Notes: a model not told the origin generated them from the sequence alone. A stretch of DNA of 40,641 nucleotides from Methanocatella intestini (GCF_002252585.1 NZ_NQLD01000007.1), one strand, 5' to 3'. Shown: positions 17,240-25,825, counted from the stretch's first letter. Program-made: numbers and translations.

Positions 17240-18175
17240 ATGGTGGAATTAGAAGATTTACCAAGTGTTGGTGAAAAAACAGCAGAAAAATTAAGAGATG
17301 CAGGTTTTGCAGACATGATGAGATTAGCTACTGCAACCCCTAAAGAATTATCTGTTAAAGCAGAAATTGGTGAAGGTGTAGCTGAGAAGGTTATTGAAGC
17401 AGCTCGTAAATCTGAAAAAATAGACTTTGAAACAGCGTATGATGTTCTTGAAAGAAGAAGGGATGTAGGTCATATTTCTGTTGGAAGTGAAGGTTTCAAT
17501 GATTTGATTGGTGGTGGAATTGAAACTCAATCAATTACTGAAGTATTTGGTGAGTTTGGTTCTGGTAAAAGTCAAATTTCTCATGAACTGGCTGTTACTG
17601 TACAATTGCCTCCTGAAAAAGGTGGACTTGATGGTGAATGCGTATTTATTGATACTGAAAACACTTTCCGTCCAGAAAGGATTGAACAAATAGCTAATGG
17701 TTTTGAATTGGATATTGAAGAAGTTTTACAAAAAATTCATGTAGCTCGTGCATTTAATTCTTCTCACCAGATTTTAATGGCCGAAAAAATTAATGAACTT
17801 ATTCAACAAGGCAATAATATTAAATTAGTTATTGTTGATTCTTTAATGGCTCATTTCAGAGCAGAATATGTTGGAAGGGAATCTTTAGCTGTAAGACAAC
17901 AAAAACTAAATCAGCATTTACACGCACTTCAACAAATAGCTAATACTTATAATGTAGCTGTTTTCATAACAAACCAAGTTCAAGCTAAACCTGATTCCTT
18001 CTTTGGAAGCCCTACTAAAGCTATTGGTGGACATGTTTTAGGACATGCATCTACTTATAGAATCTGGCTTAAAAAAGGTTTAGCAGGTAAAAGAATTGCT
18101 CGTTTAGTAGACAGTCCTCATTTGCCTGAAGGTGAATGTGTATTTAAAATTAAAACAGAAGGTATTGTTGATTAA
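17240..18175 (+). CDS. radA: DNA repair and recombination protein RadA
   Basis: Archaeal RecA/Rad51 recombinase. The N-terminal helix-hairpin-helix DNA-binding domain has LPSVGEKTAEKLRDAGF; the core has Walker A GEFGSGKS (residues 104-111), GECVFIDTENTFRPERI, and Walker B LVIVDSLMAHFR. FITNQVQAKPDSFFG and GGHVLGHASTYRIWLKK follow. An in-frame ATG at 17231 exists, but the GAGG at 17226 is too close to it. The ATG at 17240 has proper spacing and gives the family's usual MVELEDLP start. No intein is present. It polymerises on single-stranded DNA, exchanging with the RPA encoded upstream. Confidence 0.95.
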   Translation: MVELEDLPSVGEKTAEKLRDAGFADMMRLATATPKELSVKAEIGEGVAEKVIEAARKSEKIDFETAYDVLERRRDVGHISVGSEGFNDLIGGGIETQSITEVFGEFGSGKSQISHELAVTVQLPPEKGGLDGECVFIDTENTFRPERIEQIANGFELDIEEVLQKIHVARAFNSSHQILMAEKINELIQQGNNIKLVIVDSLMAHFRAEYVGRESLAVRQQKLNQHLHALQQIANTYNVAVFITNQVQAKPDSFFGSPTKAIGGHVLGHASTYRIWLKKGLAGKRIARLVDSPHLPEGECVFKIKTEGIVD

Positions 18176-18193
18176 TTATACCTTTCAACCCCT

Positions 18194-18201
18194 CTTTTTT
18201 T
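18194..18201 (+). terminator. Oligo-T stretch after radA
   Basis: A run of T residues follows a C-rich segment 18 nt past the radA stop. Archaeal termination commonly occurs at oligo-T. It also lies just beyond the 3' end of the convergent zinc-ribbon gene. Confidence 0.4.
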
Positions 18202-18212
18202 ACAGTTAAATA

Positions 18213-18368
18213 TTAGTCACTATAACCTGTATAGGTTTCATAATCTACGTCATCATTTGATTCATAATCATCGCTGAATTCAGCAAAGCTAATTCCAGTT
18301 CCGCAATAAGGACACAGGTTATATTCTTCAGGAACTTCTTCTCCACATTTTGGACATATTCTCAACAT
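18213..18368 (-). CDS. Small zinc-ribbon protein (51 aa)
   Basis: A 51-residue reading frame begins MLRICPKCGEEVPEEYNLCPYCGTG. Two CxxC knuckles (C5/C8 and C19/C22) form a complete zinc ribbon, and the tail is very acidic and tyrosine-rich (SDDYESNDDVDYETY). AGGAGG lies 8 nt before the ATG, one of the strongest ribosome sites in the window. It converges on radA and diverges from the AEC permease gene. Function unknown; zinc-ribbon plus acidic-tail miniproteins may mediate protein contacts. Confidence 0.8.
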   Translation of the reverse strand: MLRICPKCGEEVPEEYNLCPYCGTGISFAEFSDDYESNDDVDYETYTGYSD

Positions 18369-18419
18369 TTCATAATCCTCCTTTTGAATTTACATAACTA
18401 TTTTTTGTTTTACTTATAA

Positions 18420-18435
18420 GAAATATTTATAAATA
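18420..18435 (+). promoter_or_regulatory. Probable TATA region of the AEC permease gene
   Basis: AATATTTATAAATATC lies about 40 bp upstream of the ATG at 18470 and is followed by CGAGGT as ribosome site. The opposite strand just left of it (CTTATAAGTA, about 18412-18421) could serve the divergent zinc-ribbon gene. Confidence 0.45.
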
Positions 18436-18469
18436 TCATAATTCAATAATTATACTTCGAGGTATTAAT

Positions 18470-19375
18470 ATGAATGCAATTGAAATTACAATTATATCTA
18501 TTGTTTTAATGATTGGTTTAGGTTATTTTCTTAAAAGAATAGATTTTTTAAGTGAAAAGGATATTGATCCCTTAAATAAGATTGTAATGTATATCCTTAT
18601 GCCTTGTATGATTTTTTCTGCACTTTATTCTGCAGATATGAGTCTGTTACCTACTTTAGGAATTTTACCATTTGTTATTTTAACAGCATCAATTGGTTCA
18701 GGAGTTATAGCTTATATTATTCTTAAAAGACTTCATTATGATGATAAAAAAATTTGGAGTGTTTTAGTAACTGTAATGATAGCTAATACAGCTTTCATGG
18801 GATATCCTGTCAATTTAGGTGTTTATGGTCATCCGGGATTTTTAAGAGCTATATTTTGTGATTTAGCTACAACATGTATGTTCTTATTATTGTCATTTGT
18901 CCTTGTTCTTAAGTTTGGAGGAACTGTTAAAAGGGCATTTAGGGAAATTTTACTGTTCCCGCCGTTATGGGCTGTTGTTTTAGGTATTTCATTTAATTTA
19001 TTAAATATTCCTATTGGACCAGTTTTAGATAAAACAGTTAATTATCTTGCTGATGGTGCTATTCCTTTAATTATGATTTCACTTGGTTTATCAATTGAGC
19101 TTGGTGGCCTTGCTAGAAGTAAAGCAATGGTTATTTTTACTTCAATTATTAAATTAGGTGTATTTCCGTTAATTGCTTTGATTGTTGTATCATTATTAGG
19201 ACTTACTGGTTTACAACATGATGTAGGAATTATTGAGGCAGCTATGCCTTCTGGTATGTTGTCTTTATTACTGGCTATTACTTATAAATTAGATTATGAA
19301 TTAACTTCAGATTGTATTTTAATAAATACGGTTATTTCATTAATAACATTACCAATCATAATGACATTTTTGTAA
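18470..19375 (+). CDS. AEC-family transporter (auxin efflux carrier/malate permease type)
   Basis: About ten hydrophobic segments in the two-times-five arrangement of the Mem_trans family (PF03547). Recognisable stretches are GLGYFLKRIDFLS, KIVMYILMPCMIFSALY, NTAFMGYPVNLGVYG, ADGAIPLIMISLGLSI and AMPSGMLSLLLAITYKLD. 301 residues is normal. Substrates of such carriers are small organic anions; the real one cannot be read from sequence. It has its own TATA-like element and a GAGGT ribosome site, so it is probably a single-gene transcript ending at the hairpin at 19388-19406. Confidence 0.88.
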   Translation: MNAIEITIISIVLMIGLGYFLKRIDFLSEKDIDPLNKIVMYILMPCMIFSALYSADMSLLPTLGILPFVILTASIGSGVIAYIILKRLHYDDKKIWSVLVTVMIANTAFMGYPVNLGVYGHPGFLRAIFCDLATTCMFLLLSFVLVLKFGGTVKRAFREILLFPPLWAVVLGISFNLLNIPIGPVLDKTVNYLADGAIPLIMISLGLSIELGGLARSKAMVIFTSIIKLGVFPLIALIVVSLLGLTGLQHDVGIIEAAMPSGMLSLLLAITYKLDYELTSDCILINTVISLITLPIIMTFL

Positions 19376-19387
19376 ATGTTGATTTTT

Positions 19388-19406
19388 GAACAGTTTTTTT
19401 CTGTTC
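19388..19406 (+). terminator. Hairpin terminator after the AEC permease
   Basis: GAACAG and CTGTTC form a perfect 6-bp stem around a loop of seven T, and T-rich sequence follows. It lies 13 nt past the stop codon. Confidence 0.6.
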
Positions 19407-19425
19407 TATTCTTTTATTTTTTTCA

Positions 19426-19626
19426 ATGAGGGGTACTGAATATTTTCTTAAAGGAATTGATTTTTTAAGTAAATGGGGTATCGATATTTTAAGTTTATAT
19501 TCTTTTGTTAGCTATGATTAACCTGCAGCTGATATTTTAGTAAATGCAATTGATTTCATTAGTGGCTCCGCATATGTTGATATTGCTGTTATGAGCCCCA
19601 AAATTTCAAAATTTAACTTCGCCTAA
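19426..19626 (+). pseudogene. Decayed fragment of a second AEC-family gene
   Basis: One frame reads EYFLKGIDFLSKWGIDIL, closely matching the start of the intact neighbour (GYFLKRIDFLSEKDIDPL), with matching DNA. It hits an in-frame TAA at 19519. Beyond the stop, the same frame reads PAADILVNAIDFISGSAYVD, which aligns with the neighbour's segment around VLDKTVNYLADGAIPL. It ends at TAA 19624. The middle and C-terminal parts are missing. I read it as a tandem AEC duplicate with an internal deletion and a nonsense codon. Confidence 0.6.
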
Positions 19627-19901
19627 ATTTATTATTTTTCTTAAAGAATAATTTTTATTATTTTTTAGCTTTTAGAAACCTATTTTTAACCGCTTTTTAG
19701 CTTAACCAATGGGTTTAAAGTTTTTATTTTTTTATTATATATAAACTTTACTCACTAATTTCTATAGAAATCTTTATTAATGTGGGTTTACTACATATTT
19801 AATATCTAATTAATTTCTAAAAATTATAATAATTTTTTTTGCATTAAATTTTTATTAATATAATTAGATTATTTTCACGACTTGTACAAGGTGAATTAAA
19901 T
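19627..19901 (+). promoter_or_regulatory. Long AT-rich leader and promoter of hdrA
   Basis: No reading frame is seen. TTATATATAAA at 19734-19744 is a good TATA box. The perfect 14-bp palindrome ATTTCTATAGAAAT at 19758-19771 sits where transcription should begin. A second palindrome, CTTGTACAAG (19881-19890), overlaps the AAGGTGA ribosome site. If the TATA is real, the leader is about 135 nt, long for an archaeon and a possible place for regulation. Confidence 0.5.
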
Positions 19902-21890
19902 ATGGCAGAAGAAAAAAGAGATAATAATGAAGAATTAAGGATTGGTGTTTACGTCTGTCACTGTGGTGTAAACGTTGGTGGAGTTGTAGACTGTCCGGAT
20001 GTCGCAGAATACGCAGGTAATTTGCCTGATGTTGTAGTTGCAAAAGACTATAAATATATGTGTTCTGACCCAGGTCAATTAATGATCCAAGAAGATATTA
20101 AAGAACACAACCTTAACAGGGTTGTTGTAGCTGCATGTTCTCCTCGTCTTCACGAACCTACTTTCCGTAGATGTGTAGAAGAAGCTGGTTTAAATAAATT
20201 CTTATTTGAATTCGCAAACTTAAGGGAACAAGACTCTTGGGTACACATGGCTGAACCTGAAGCAGCAACTGAAAAAGCTAAAGACTTAACTCGTATGGCT
20301 GTTGCTAAAGCAAGATTACTCGAACCATTAGAAGCTACTAAAGTAGCAGTAGATAACAAAGCATTAGTTATCGGTGGTGGAGTATGTGGTATTCAAACTG
20401 CTTTAGATTTAGGTGACATGGGCTTTAAAACTTACATGGTCGAAAGACACCCTACCATTGGAGGTAGGATGGGACAATTAGATAAAACTTTCCCAACTCT
20501 TGACTGTTCAATGTGTATTTTAGCACCAAAAATGGTAGACGTTTCCAAACATGAAAACATCGAATTAATTACCTATGCAGAAGTTAAACAAGTGGACGGA
20601 TACATTGGTAACTTCCATGTAACTGTAGGTAAAAAAGCAAGATACGTAATCGAAGAAGATTGTACCGGATGTGGATCTTGTGTAGAAGCTTGTCCAATTG
20701 AAATACCTAACTACTATGATGAAGGTGTAGGTATGGTAAAAGCTGCTTACATTCCATTCCCTCAAGCTGTACCATTATGTGCAACAATTGATAAAGATTA
20801 CTGTATTGAATGTATGTTATGTGACCAAGCTTGTGAACGTGGAGCTATTGACCACAATCAACAACCATCTGAAATTAAATTAGATGTTGGTACTATTATC
20901 GCAGCTACTGGTTACGATCCATTTGACCCATCAGGTATTTACCAATATGGATACGGACGTTTCTCCAATGTAATTACTGGTATGGAAATTGAAAGGATGA
21001 TTAACGCATCTGGTCCTACTGGTGGACACGTTGTAAAACCATCTGATGGTAAAGAACCTGAACGTGTTGCATTCATCCACTGTGTCGGTTCTAGGGATGA
21101 ACAAATCGGTAAACCATATTGTTCCAGAGTATGTTGTATGTACTCCATGAAAAACGCTCAATTATGTATTGACCACGAACCAGATACCGAAGTAACCTGT
21201 TACTACATGGATATTCGTGCATTTGGTAAAGGATACGAAGAGTTCTACAAAACCTCTCAAGAAAAATACGGTATTGAATTTATCAGAGGTAAACCTGCTC
21301 AAATCTTCGAAAACGATGATTTAACTTTAACTATCAGAGCAGAAGATACTTTACTTGGTAAAGTAACTGAATACACTTACGACTTAGTTGTTTTAAGTGT
21401 TGGTCTTGAACATCCTGAAGGTTCAGAAGAACTCAGACAAACTTTAGGTGTTTCCAAATCTTCCGACGGATTCTATATGGAAGCTCACCCTAAACTCAGG
21501 CCTGTTGACACCTTAACTGATGGTGTTTACATTGCTGGTGTAGCACAAGGTCCTAAAGATATTCCTGACTCTGTAGCACAAGGTTCAGCTGCAGCATCCA
21601 GAGCAGCTATCCCAATGGCTAAAGGTCAAGTAGAAATCGAACCTATTATTGCACGTACTGACGATGTAGTTTGTGGTGCTTGTGAAGTTTGTGTTGAATT
21701 ATGTCCATATGGTGCTATTTCCATTGTTGGAGATGACAATGCTGCTCACGCAGAAATTAACGCTGCATTATGTAAAGGATGCGGTACCTGTGTAGGTGCA
21801 TGTCCATCTGGAGCTATGGATCAACAACACTTCAAAACCGATCAAATTATGGCACAAATCAGTGCTGCTCTTGAAGACGTAGGTAAATAG
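19902..21890 (+). CDS. hdrA: CoB-CoM heterodisulfide reductase subunit A
   Basis: Flavin and iron-sulfur subunit of the soluble HdrABC-MvhADG complex, which couples H2 oxidation to heterodisulfide and ferredoxin reduction by electron bifurcation in hydrogenotrophic methanogens. Seen are an N-terminal CHCGVNVGGVVDC segment, an FAD fold with VIGGGVCGIQTALDLG near residue 155 and TLDCSMCILAPKM, and four ferredoxin motifs (CTGCGSCVEAC near 254, CIECMLCDQAC near 300, CGACEVCVELC near 591, CKGCGTCVGAC near 624). AAGGTGA precedes the ATG. hdrB and hdrC are not adjacent, as is common in Methanobacteriales. It is richer in TAC, AAC and GAC codons than the glycan genes, suggesting high expression. Confidence 0.96.
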   Translation: MAEEKRDNNEELRIGVYVCHCGVNVGGVVDCPDVAEYAGNLPDVVVAKDYKYMCSDPGQLMIQEDIKEHNLNRVVVAACSPRLHEPTFRRCVEEAGLNKFLFEFANLREQDSWVHMAEPEAATEKAKDLTRMAVAKARLLEPLEATKVAVDNKALVIGGGVCGIQTALDLGDMGFKTYMVERHPTIGGRMGQLDKTFPTLDCSMCILAPKMVDVSKHENIELITYAEVKQVDGYIGNFHVTVGKKARYVIEEDCTGCGSCVEACPIEIPNYYDEGVGMVKAAYIPFPQAVPLCATIDKDYCIECMLCDQACERGAIDHNQQPSEIKLDVGTIIAATGYDPFDPSGIYQYGYGRFSNVITGMEIERMINASGPTGGHVVKPSDGKEPERVAFIHCVGSRDEQIGKPYCSRVCCMYSMKNAQLCIDHEPDTEVTCYYMDIRAFGKGYEEFYKTSQEKYGIEFIRGKPAQIFENDDLTLTIRAEDTLLGKVTEYTYDLVVLSVGLEHPEGSEELRQTLGVSKSSDGFYMEAHPKLRPVDTLTDGVYIAGVAQGPKDIPDSVAQGSAAASRAAIPMAKGQVEIEPIIARTDDVVCGACEVCVELCPYGAISIVGDDNAAHAEINAALCKGCGTCVGACPSGAMDQQHFKTDQIMAQISAALEDVGK

Positions 21891-21894
21891 ATGC

Positions 21895-21918
21895 GGAGAT
21901 TTTTATCTCCAATTCTTT
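21895..21918 (+). terminator. Hairpin terminator after hdrA
   Basis: GGAGAT, TTTT and ATCTCC form a perfect 6-bp stem-loop 4 nt past the hdrA stop, followed by a T-rich run. Confidence 0.7.
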
Positions 21919-22006
21919 TTTTTAAAATTTTAAACTATTTTTAACACTTAATAACTTATTTTACTTCCTTAATTAGATGTTGGTAAGTGGATTATTGACA
22001 TTTGAA

Positions 22007-22042
22007 TTATATTATAATTACTGCAAAAATATTATATTATAA
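22007..22042 (+). promoter_or_regulatory. Duplicated TATA-like element upstream of glyA
   Basis: TTATATTATAA occurs twice (22007-22017 and 22032-22042), exactly 25 bp apart. Either copy could be the TATA box, giving a leader of about 40-75 nt. AGGTG precedes the glyA ATG. Confidence 0.45.
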
Positions 22043-22106
22043 GATAAACATAATGTATTTGTGTATCGTTAATTTTTAATACTAATTGGATACTTAGGTG
22101 TAGTAA

Positions 22107-23375
22107 ATGACTGATTATCAAAACGAAGTTTTAGAATTTGAAAGAATCATGAAAGAACACACTAATTATATGAGAAACAGTATAAATCTCATTGCTAGTG
22201 AAAATATTACAAGTTCAGATGTAACTGAGGCTGTAGCTTCTGATTTAGCTCATAGATATGCAGAAGGACAATCTCATGAAAGATTATATGAAGGATGTCA
22301 GTATATTGATGAAATAGAAGATCGTGTTATTGACTTATCTAAAAAATTATTCAATGTTGACTATGCAAATGTTCAGCCTATTTCTGGAGTAACAGCTAAT
22401 TTAGCAGCATTTTTCGGTTATTCTAATTATGGTGACAAATTAATGGCATTAGATGTTCCTTATGGAGGACACATTAGCCATGCTAAAGTTAGTGCAGCAG
22501 GAATTGCTGGTTTAAAAACTATAAGTCAGCCTTTTGACAAAGAAGTTATGAACATTGACATTGATGCAATGAATAAAAAAATCCTCGAAGAAAAACCAAA
22601 AATAGTTCTTTTCGGAGGAAGTTTATTCTTATTCCCTCATCCTGTAAAAGAAGCTCGTGAAGCAGCTGATGAAGTTGGAGCAAAAATCATGTATGATGCA
22701 GCACATGTTTTAGGACTTATTGCTGGTGGTCAATTCCAACAACCAATAGCGGAAGGAGCAGATTTAATGATGGGAAGTACTCACAAATCATTCCCTGGTC
22801 CACAAGGAGGAATTATTCTTTCTCATAAAGAAAACAAGGATGTTATTGACAATGCAGTATTTCCGGGTGTTGTAAGTAATCACCATCTCCACCATTTAGC
22901 TGGTTTAGGAATTGCTTCTGCAGAAATGTTGGAATTTGGACAAGACTATGCTAAACAGATTGTTAAAAATTCCAAAGCATTAGCTCAAAGCTTATATGAG
23001 CGTGGATTTGATGTATTATGTGAAGAATTAGGATTTACAGAATCTCACCAATTAGCTATTAATGTTTCAAATATTAGAAGTGCTAGTGATATTGCACGTG
23101 ATTTAGCTAATAATGATGTTATTTTAAACAAAAACCTTCTTCCTGGTGATGATGTAAATGATAGTGATAATCCTTCCGGTTTAAGAATAGGAACTCAGGA
23201 AATCACCAGAAGAGGATTAAAAGAAAAAGAAATGGATGAAGTAGCTGAATTCATTAAAAGAGTTGCTGTTGATAAAGAAAACATTAAAGACGAAGTACGT
23301 GAATTCATGGATCAGTACACTACTGTTCACTATTCATTCTCACAAAACGAAGGTTACAGGTTCCATAAACTTTAG
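22107..23375 (+). CDS. glyA: Serine hydroxymethyltransferase
   Basis: PLP enzyme that interconverts serine and glycine. In methanogens the one-carbon unit goes to tetrahydromethanopterin rather than folate. Family features are SINLIASENITSSDV, AEGQSHERLYEGCQYIDEIE, YDAAHVLGLIAGGQF, and the PLP-lysine motif GSTHKSFPGPQGG with K227. 422 residues fits the archaeal type. AGGTG lies before the ATG. The next gene starts 5 nt after its stop and encodes a probable pterin reductase, matching the cofactor need. Confidence 0.95.
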   Translation: MTDYQNEVLEFERIMKEHTNYMRNSINLIASENITSSDVTEAVASDLAHRYAEGQSHERLYEGCQYIDEIEDRVIDLSKKLFNVDYANVQPISGVTANLAAFFGYSNYGDKLMALDVPYGGHISHAKVSAAGIAGLKTISQPFDKEVMNIDIDAMNKKILEEKPKIVLFGGSLFLFPHPVKEAREAADEVGAKIMYDAAHVLGLIAGGQFQQPIAEGADLMMGSTHKSFPGPQGGIILSHKENKDVIDNAVFPGVVSNHHLHHLAGLGIASAEMLEFGQDYAKQIVKNSKALAQSLYERGFDVLCEELGFTESHQLAINVSNIRSASDIARDLANNDVILNKNLLPGDDVNDSDNPSGLRIGTQEITRRGLKEKEMDEVAEFIKRVAVDKENIKDEVREFMDQYTTVHYSFSQNEGYRFHKL

Positions 23376-23380
23376 ATAGT

Positions 23381-24082
23381 ATGAGAATAGGATTTGCATT
23401 TACTGGAGCTGGTCATTTACTTAATGAGTCTGTTCAGGTAGCTGAAAAACTAGCTAAGGATCATGAATTAACTATATTTTTATCTGGTGCTGGTGAAGAT
23501 GTTTTAAAAATGTATGGTCTTTATGAAAGAGTAGTTAGTTTAACTGGCGGAAAATATAGGGAATTAGCTACTGACAGGACTCAAAAATTTAGCTATCCAA
23601 TTACTGGAAGACTTTCACTTGGTAAATATGATTTGCTGATTGTGACTCCAGCTACTGCCAATACAGTTGCAAAGATTGTTCATGGTATTTCAGATACTTT
23701 GGTTACAAATGCTGTGGCTCAGGCTGGTAAAGGAGCTGTTAAAACACTTATAGTTCCAGTAGATATTCATCCAGGTCCTATTGATACAGTTTTACCTTCA
23801 AAAATGGAAGTTTCTAAATGTGAGGATTGCAGTGAGTGTGTTGCATCTTTGACATGTGAACAGAAAGCAATTGTTCCTCACAAAGAAATTGACTTGTTAA
23901 AATGTATTGGATGTGGTCTTTGTAAAGACGTATGTCCAAATGGAGCAATATCTGAAGGTAAAATCATAACAATGTATATGAGGGATATTGATATTGAAAA
24001 TACTAAAAAATTAACTGGTATTGGAGATATTGAAATATTTGAAAATCCTAATGAGTTACTGGACTTTTTAAAAAATTATTAG
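23381..24082 (+). CDS. Flavoprotein with two Fe-S motifs, DmrX/AfpA-like (probable dihydromethanopterin reductase)
   Basis: The N-terminal 140 residues are a phosphopantothenoylcysteine-decarboxylase-like flavoprotein fold: RIGFAFTGAGHLLNESV, LLIVTPATANTVAKIVHGI and DTLVTNAVAQA. The C-terminal part is a ferredoxin domain with CEDCSECVASLTC near residue 147 and the canonical CIGCGLCKDVCPNGAI near 173. This matches archaeoflavoprotein AfpA and DmrX, which reduces dihydromethanopterin to tetrahydromethanopterin in the last step of that cofactor's synthesis. It is 5 nt from glyA, a user of that cofactor, so an operon is likely. The exact acceptor is unproven. Confidence 0.75.
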   Translation: MRIGFAFTGAGHLLNESVQVAEKLAKDHELTIFLSGAGEDVLKMYGLYERVVSLTGGKYRELATDRTQKFSYPITGRLSLGKYDLLIVTPATANTVAKIVHGISDTLVTNAVAQAGKGAVKTLIVPVDIHPGPIDTVLPSKMEVSKCEDCSECVASLTCEQKAIVPHKEIDLLKCIGCGLCKDVCPNGAISEGKIITMYMRDIDIENTKKLTGIGDIEIFENPNELLDFLKNY

Positions 24083-24432
24083 ATGAATTCTATTTCATCT
24101 CCTTTTTTTAATTTATTTTTCATTTTATTTTCTTCAAACTCAATTATGTAATCTGCTTTTTTTGAAGGGGTATATTTTTCCCAGGGTTTCAGAGTTTGAA
24201 TATCAAAAATCTTTAAATTTTCATCTAAAAAGTATACATCTATGTTAAATTTCATAAATGATGTGTGAATTCCTGAATTAAATCTGCTTTTAGCTTTTAT
24301 AATAAAAACCAGTCCGTAATCAATATTTTTTTTAAACATCAATCCTTTAAGTCGTTTAAAATATGTGTCTGCAAATTTAATTTTCATATTGATGTTTTGT
24401 TTAGTTGTTTTGTTGTAAATTCCTTTTTTCAT
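24079..24432 (-). CDS. DUF192 family protein
   Basis: 117 residues with the DUF192 (PF02643) pattern: RLKGLMFKKNIDYGLVFII, GIHTSFMKFNIDVYFLDENL, and PSKKADYIIEF. Family members are small beta-barrel proteins of unknown function, often found in archaea and as secreted bacterial proteins. Here there is no signal peptide and the N-terminus is basic. It converges on the flavoprotein gene, and the two stop codons share the bases TTAG. Confidence 0.85.
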   Translation of the reverse strand: MKKGIYNKTTKQNINMKIKFADTYFKRLKGLMFKKNIDYGLVFIIKAKSRFNSGIHTSFMKFNIDVYFLDENLKIFDIQTLKPWEKYTPSKKADYIIEFEENKMKNKLKKGDEIEFI

Positions 24433-24592
24433 TAGCTTAGCTTTTGTTTTTATTGTTTTTAAGTTTTTAGAATCTGATTAGGGAATATTGCTTTTGTTTT
24501 AAGAAATTTAGTTTGAAAGTTAAAATCCCATACATTTATTTATTAATTAAACTAAAAAAATATAATATAAATAACTGATATGTGTTGATAAA

Positions 24593-25798
24593 ATGAGAAA
24601 CATAATTGTAAAAGAATTAAATCAAACTTATATTGAAGATATCGATATTGAAATCGTTGAAAGAAAAGGTATAGGTCACCCAGACAGTATTAGTGACGGT
24701 ATCGGTGAAACTGTAAGTGAAGCTTTATGTAAAATGTACATGGATGAATTAGGAGGAGTTCTTCACCATAACACTGACGAAGTTCAAATTACTGCAGGGG
24801 AATCCAATCCTGTATTCGGCGGAGGTAAAATCTTAAAACCTATTGATATCTTATTGACTGGTAGGGGAGTTTCAGAATATGATGGAGTTAAATTCCCTCT
24901 TGACAGAGTAGCTATTGAAGCAGCTAAAAACTTTTTAGATGAAACTATCATTAATTTAGATGTTGAATTGGATACTGTTGTTGAATGTAAAATTGGACAC
25001 GGATCCGGAGATTTGGTAGACGTATTTAAAAGGGAAGGTGCACCTTCTTCAAATGATACCTCTTTTGGTGTAGGTTATGCTCCATTTTCAGAAACTGAAA
25101 ATTTAGTTAAAGCTACTGAAGAATTATTAAACTCCAAAGCTTTCAAAGCTAAACATCCTGCTGTCGGTGAAGATATCAAAGTTATGGGTTTAAGAGAAGG
25201 AGAAAAAATTACCTTAACTATTGGATGTGCAATGGTTTCAAAATTTGTTGCAAACAGGGAAGAATACATTGCTGTTCGTGAAGAATTAAAAGATATTGTA
25301 TCTGATCTTGCAACCAAATACACCAACAGGGAAGTTGAAGTATTTGTTAACACTGCAGACAATGATGATGCAACTGATGAATCAGGTTATTATTTAACTG
25401 TAACAGGTACTTCTGCTGAAATGGGTGATGACGGTTCTGTAGGTAGAGGAAATAGAGCTAACGGTTTAATCACTCCATGCAGACCAATGTCAATGGAAGC
25501 TAGTTCCGGTAAAAATCCTATTAACCACGTAGGTAAAATTTACAACATATTATCTAATGAAATAGCTAATGACGTTGTTGAAAATGTTGAAGGAATCAAA
25601 CAGATGAATGTTATGATTTTAAGCCAAATTGGTAAACCTATTGACCAGCCGAAAGCAGCTTCTACTCAACTTATTTTAGAAGATGGCGTCAAACTTGAAG
25701 ATGTTGATAAAAAAGTAGAACAAATTGTTGACAGGTGGCTTGAAGATATATCAATCATTACAGAAAATGTTGTTCAAGGAAAAACAAGAACCTTTTAG
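24593..25798 (+). CDS. metK: S-adenosylmethionine synthetase, archaeal type
   Basis: Archaeal AdoMet synthetase (PF01941), which makes S-adenosylmethionine from methionine and ATP. It is distant in sequence from bacterial MetK. Characteristic stretches are VERKGIGHPDSISDGIGE, HHNTDEVQITAGESNPVFGGG, CKIGHGSGDLVDVF, GDDGSVGRGNRANGLITPCR and SGKNPINHVGKIYN. 401 residues is the normal length. The gap before it (24433-24592) has a TATA-like AAATATAATATAAATAA near 24556-24572 but only a weak ribosome site, so translation may start from a short leader. Confidence 0.95.
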   Translation: MRNIIVKELNQTYIEDIDIEIVERKGIGHPDSISDGIGETVSEALCKMYMDELGGVLHHNTDEVQITAGESNPVFGGGKILKPIDILLTGRGVSEYDGVKFPLDRVAIEAAKNFLDETIINLDVELDTVVECKIGHGSGDLVDVFKREGAPSSNDTSFGVGYAPFSETENLVKATEELLNSKAFKAKHPAVGEDIKVMGLREGEKITLTIGCAMVSKFVANREEYIAVREELKDIVSDLATKYTNREVEVFVNTADNDDATDESGYYLTVTGTSAEMGDDGSVGRGNRANGLITPCRPMSMEASSGKNPINHVGKIYNILSNEIANDVVENVEGIKQMNVMILSQIGKPIDQPKAASTQLILEDGVKLEDVDKKVEQIVDRWLEDISIITENVVQGKTRTF

Positions 25799-25825
25799 AT
25801 TATAGGTATAATTTAATTATAGTTT

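Noticed and set aside
17508..17693. Plus-strand 61-codon frame inside radA
   Set aside because: It is a shifted reading of the RadA core; the conserved motifs are all in the RadA frame.
19627..19901. Possible structured ncRNA or riboswitch in the hdrA leader
   Set aside because: Apart from two short palindromes the sequence is almost all A/T with no stable multi-helix fold that I can trace and no known riboswitch motif.
20150..21161. Several minus-strand frames under hdrA
   Set aside because: They arise from the low stop density opposite a gene with biased codons. No start signals or known motifs are present.
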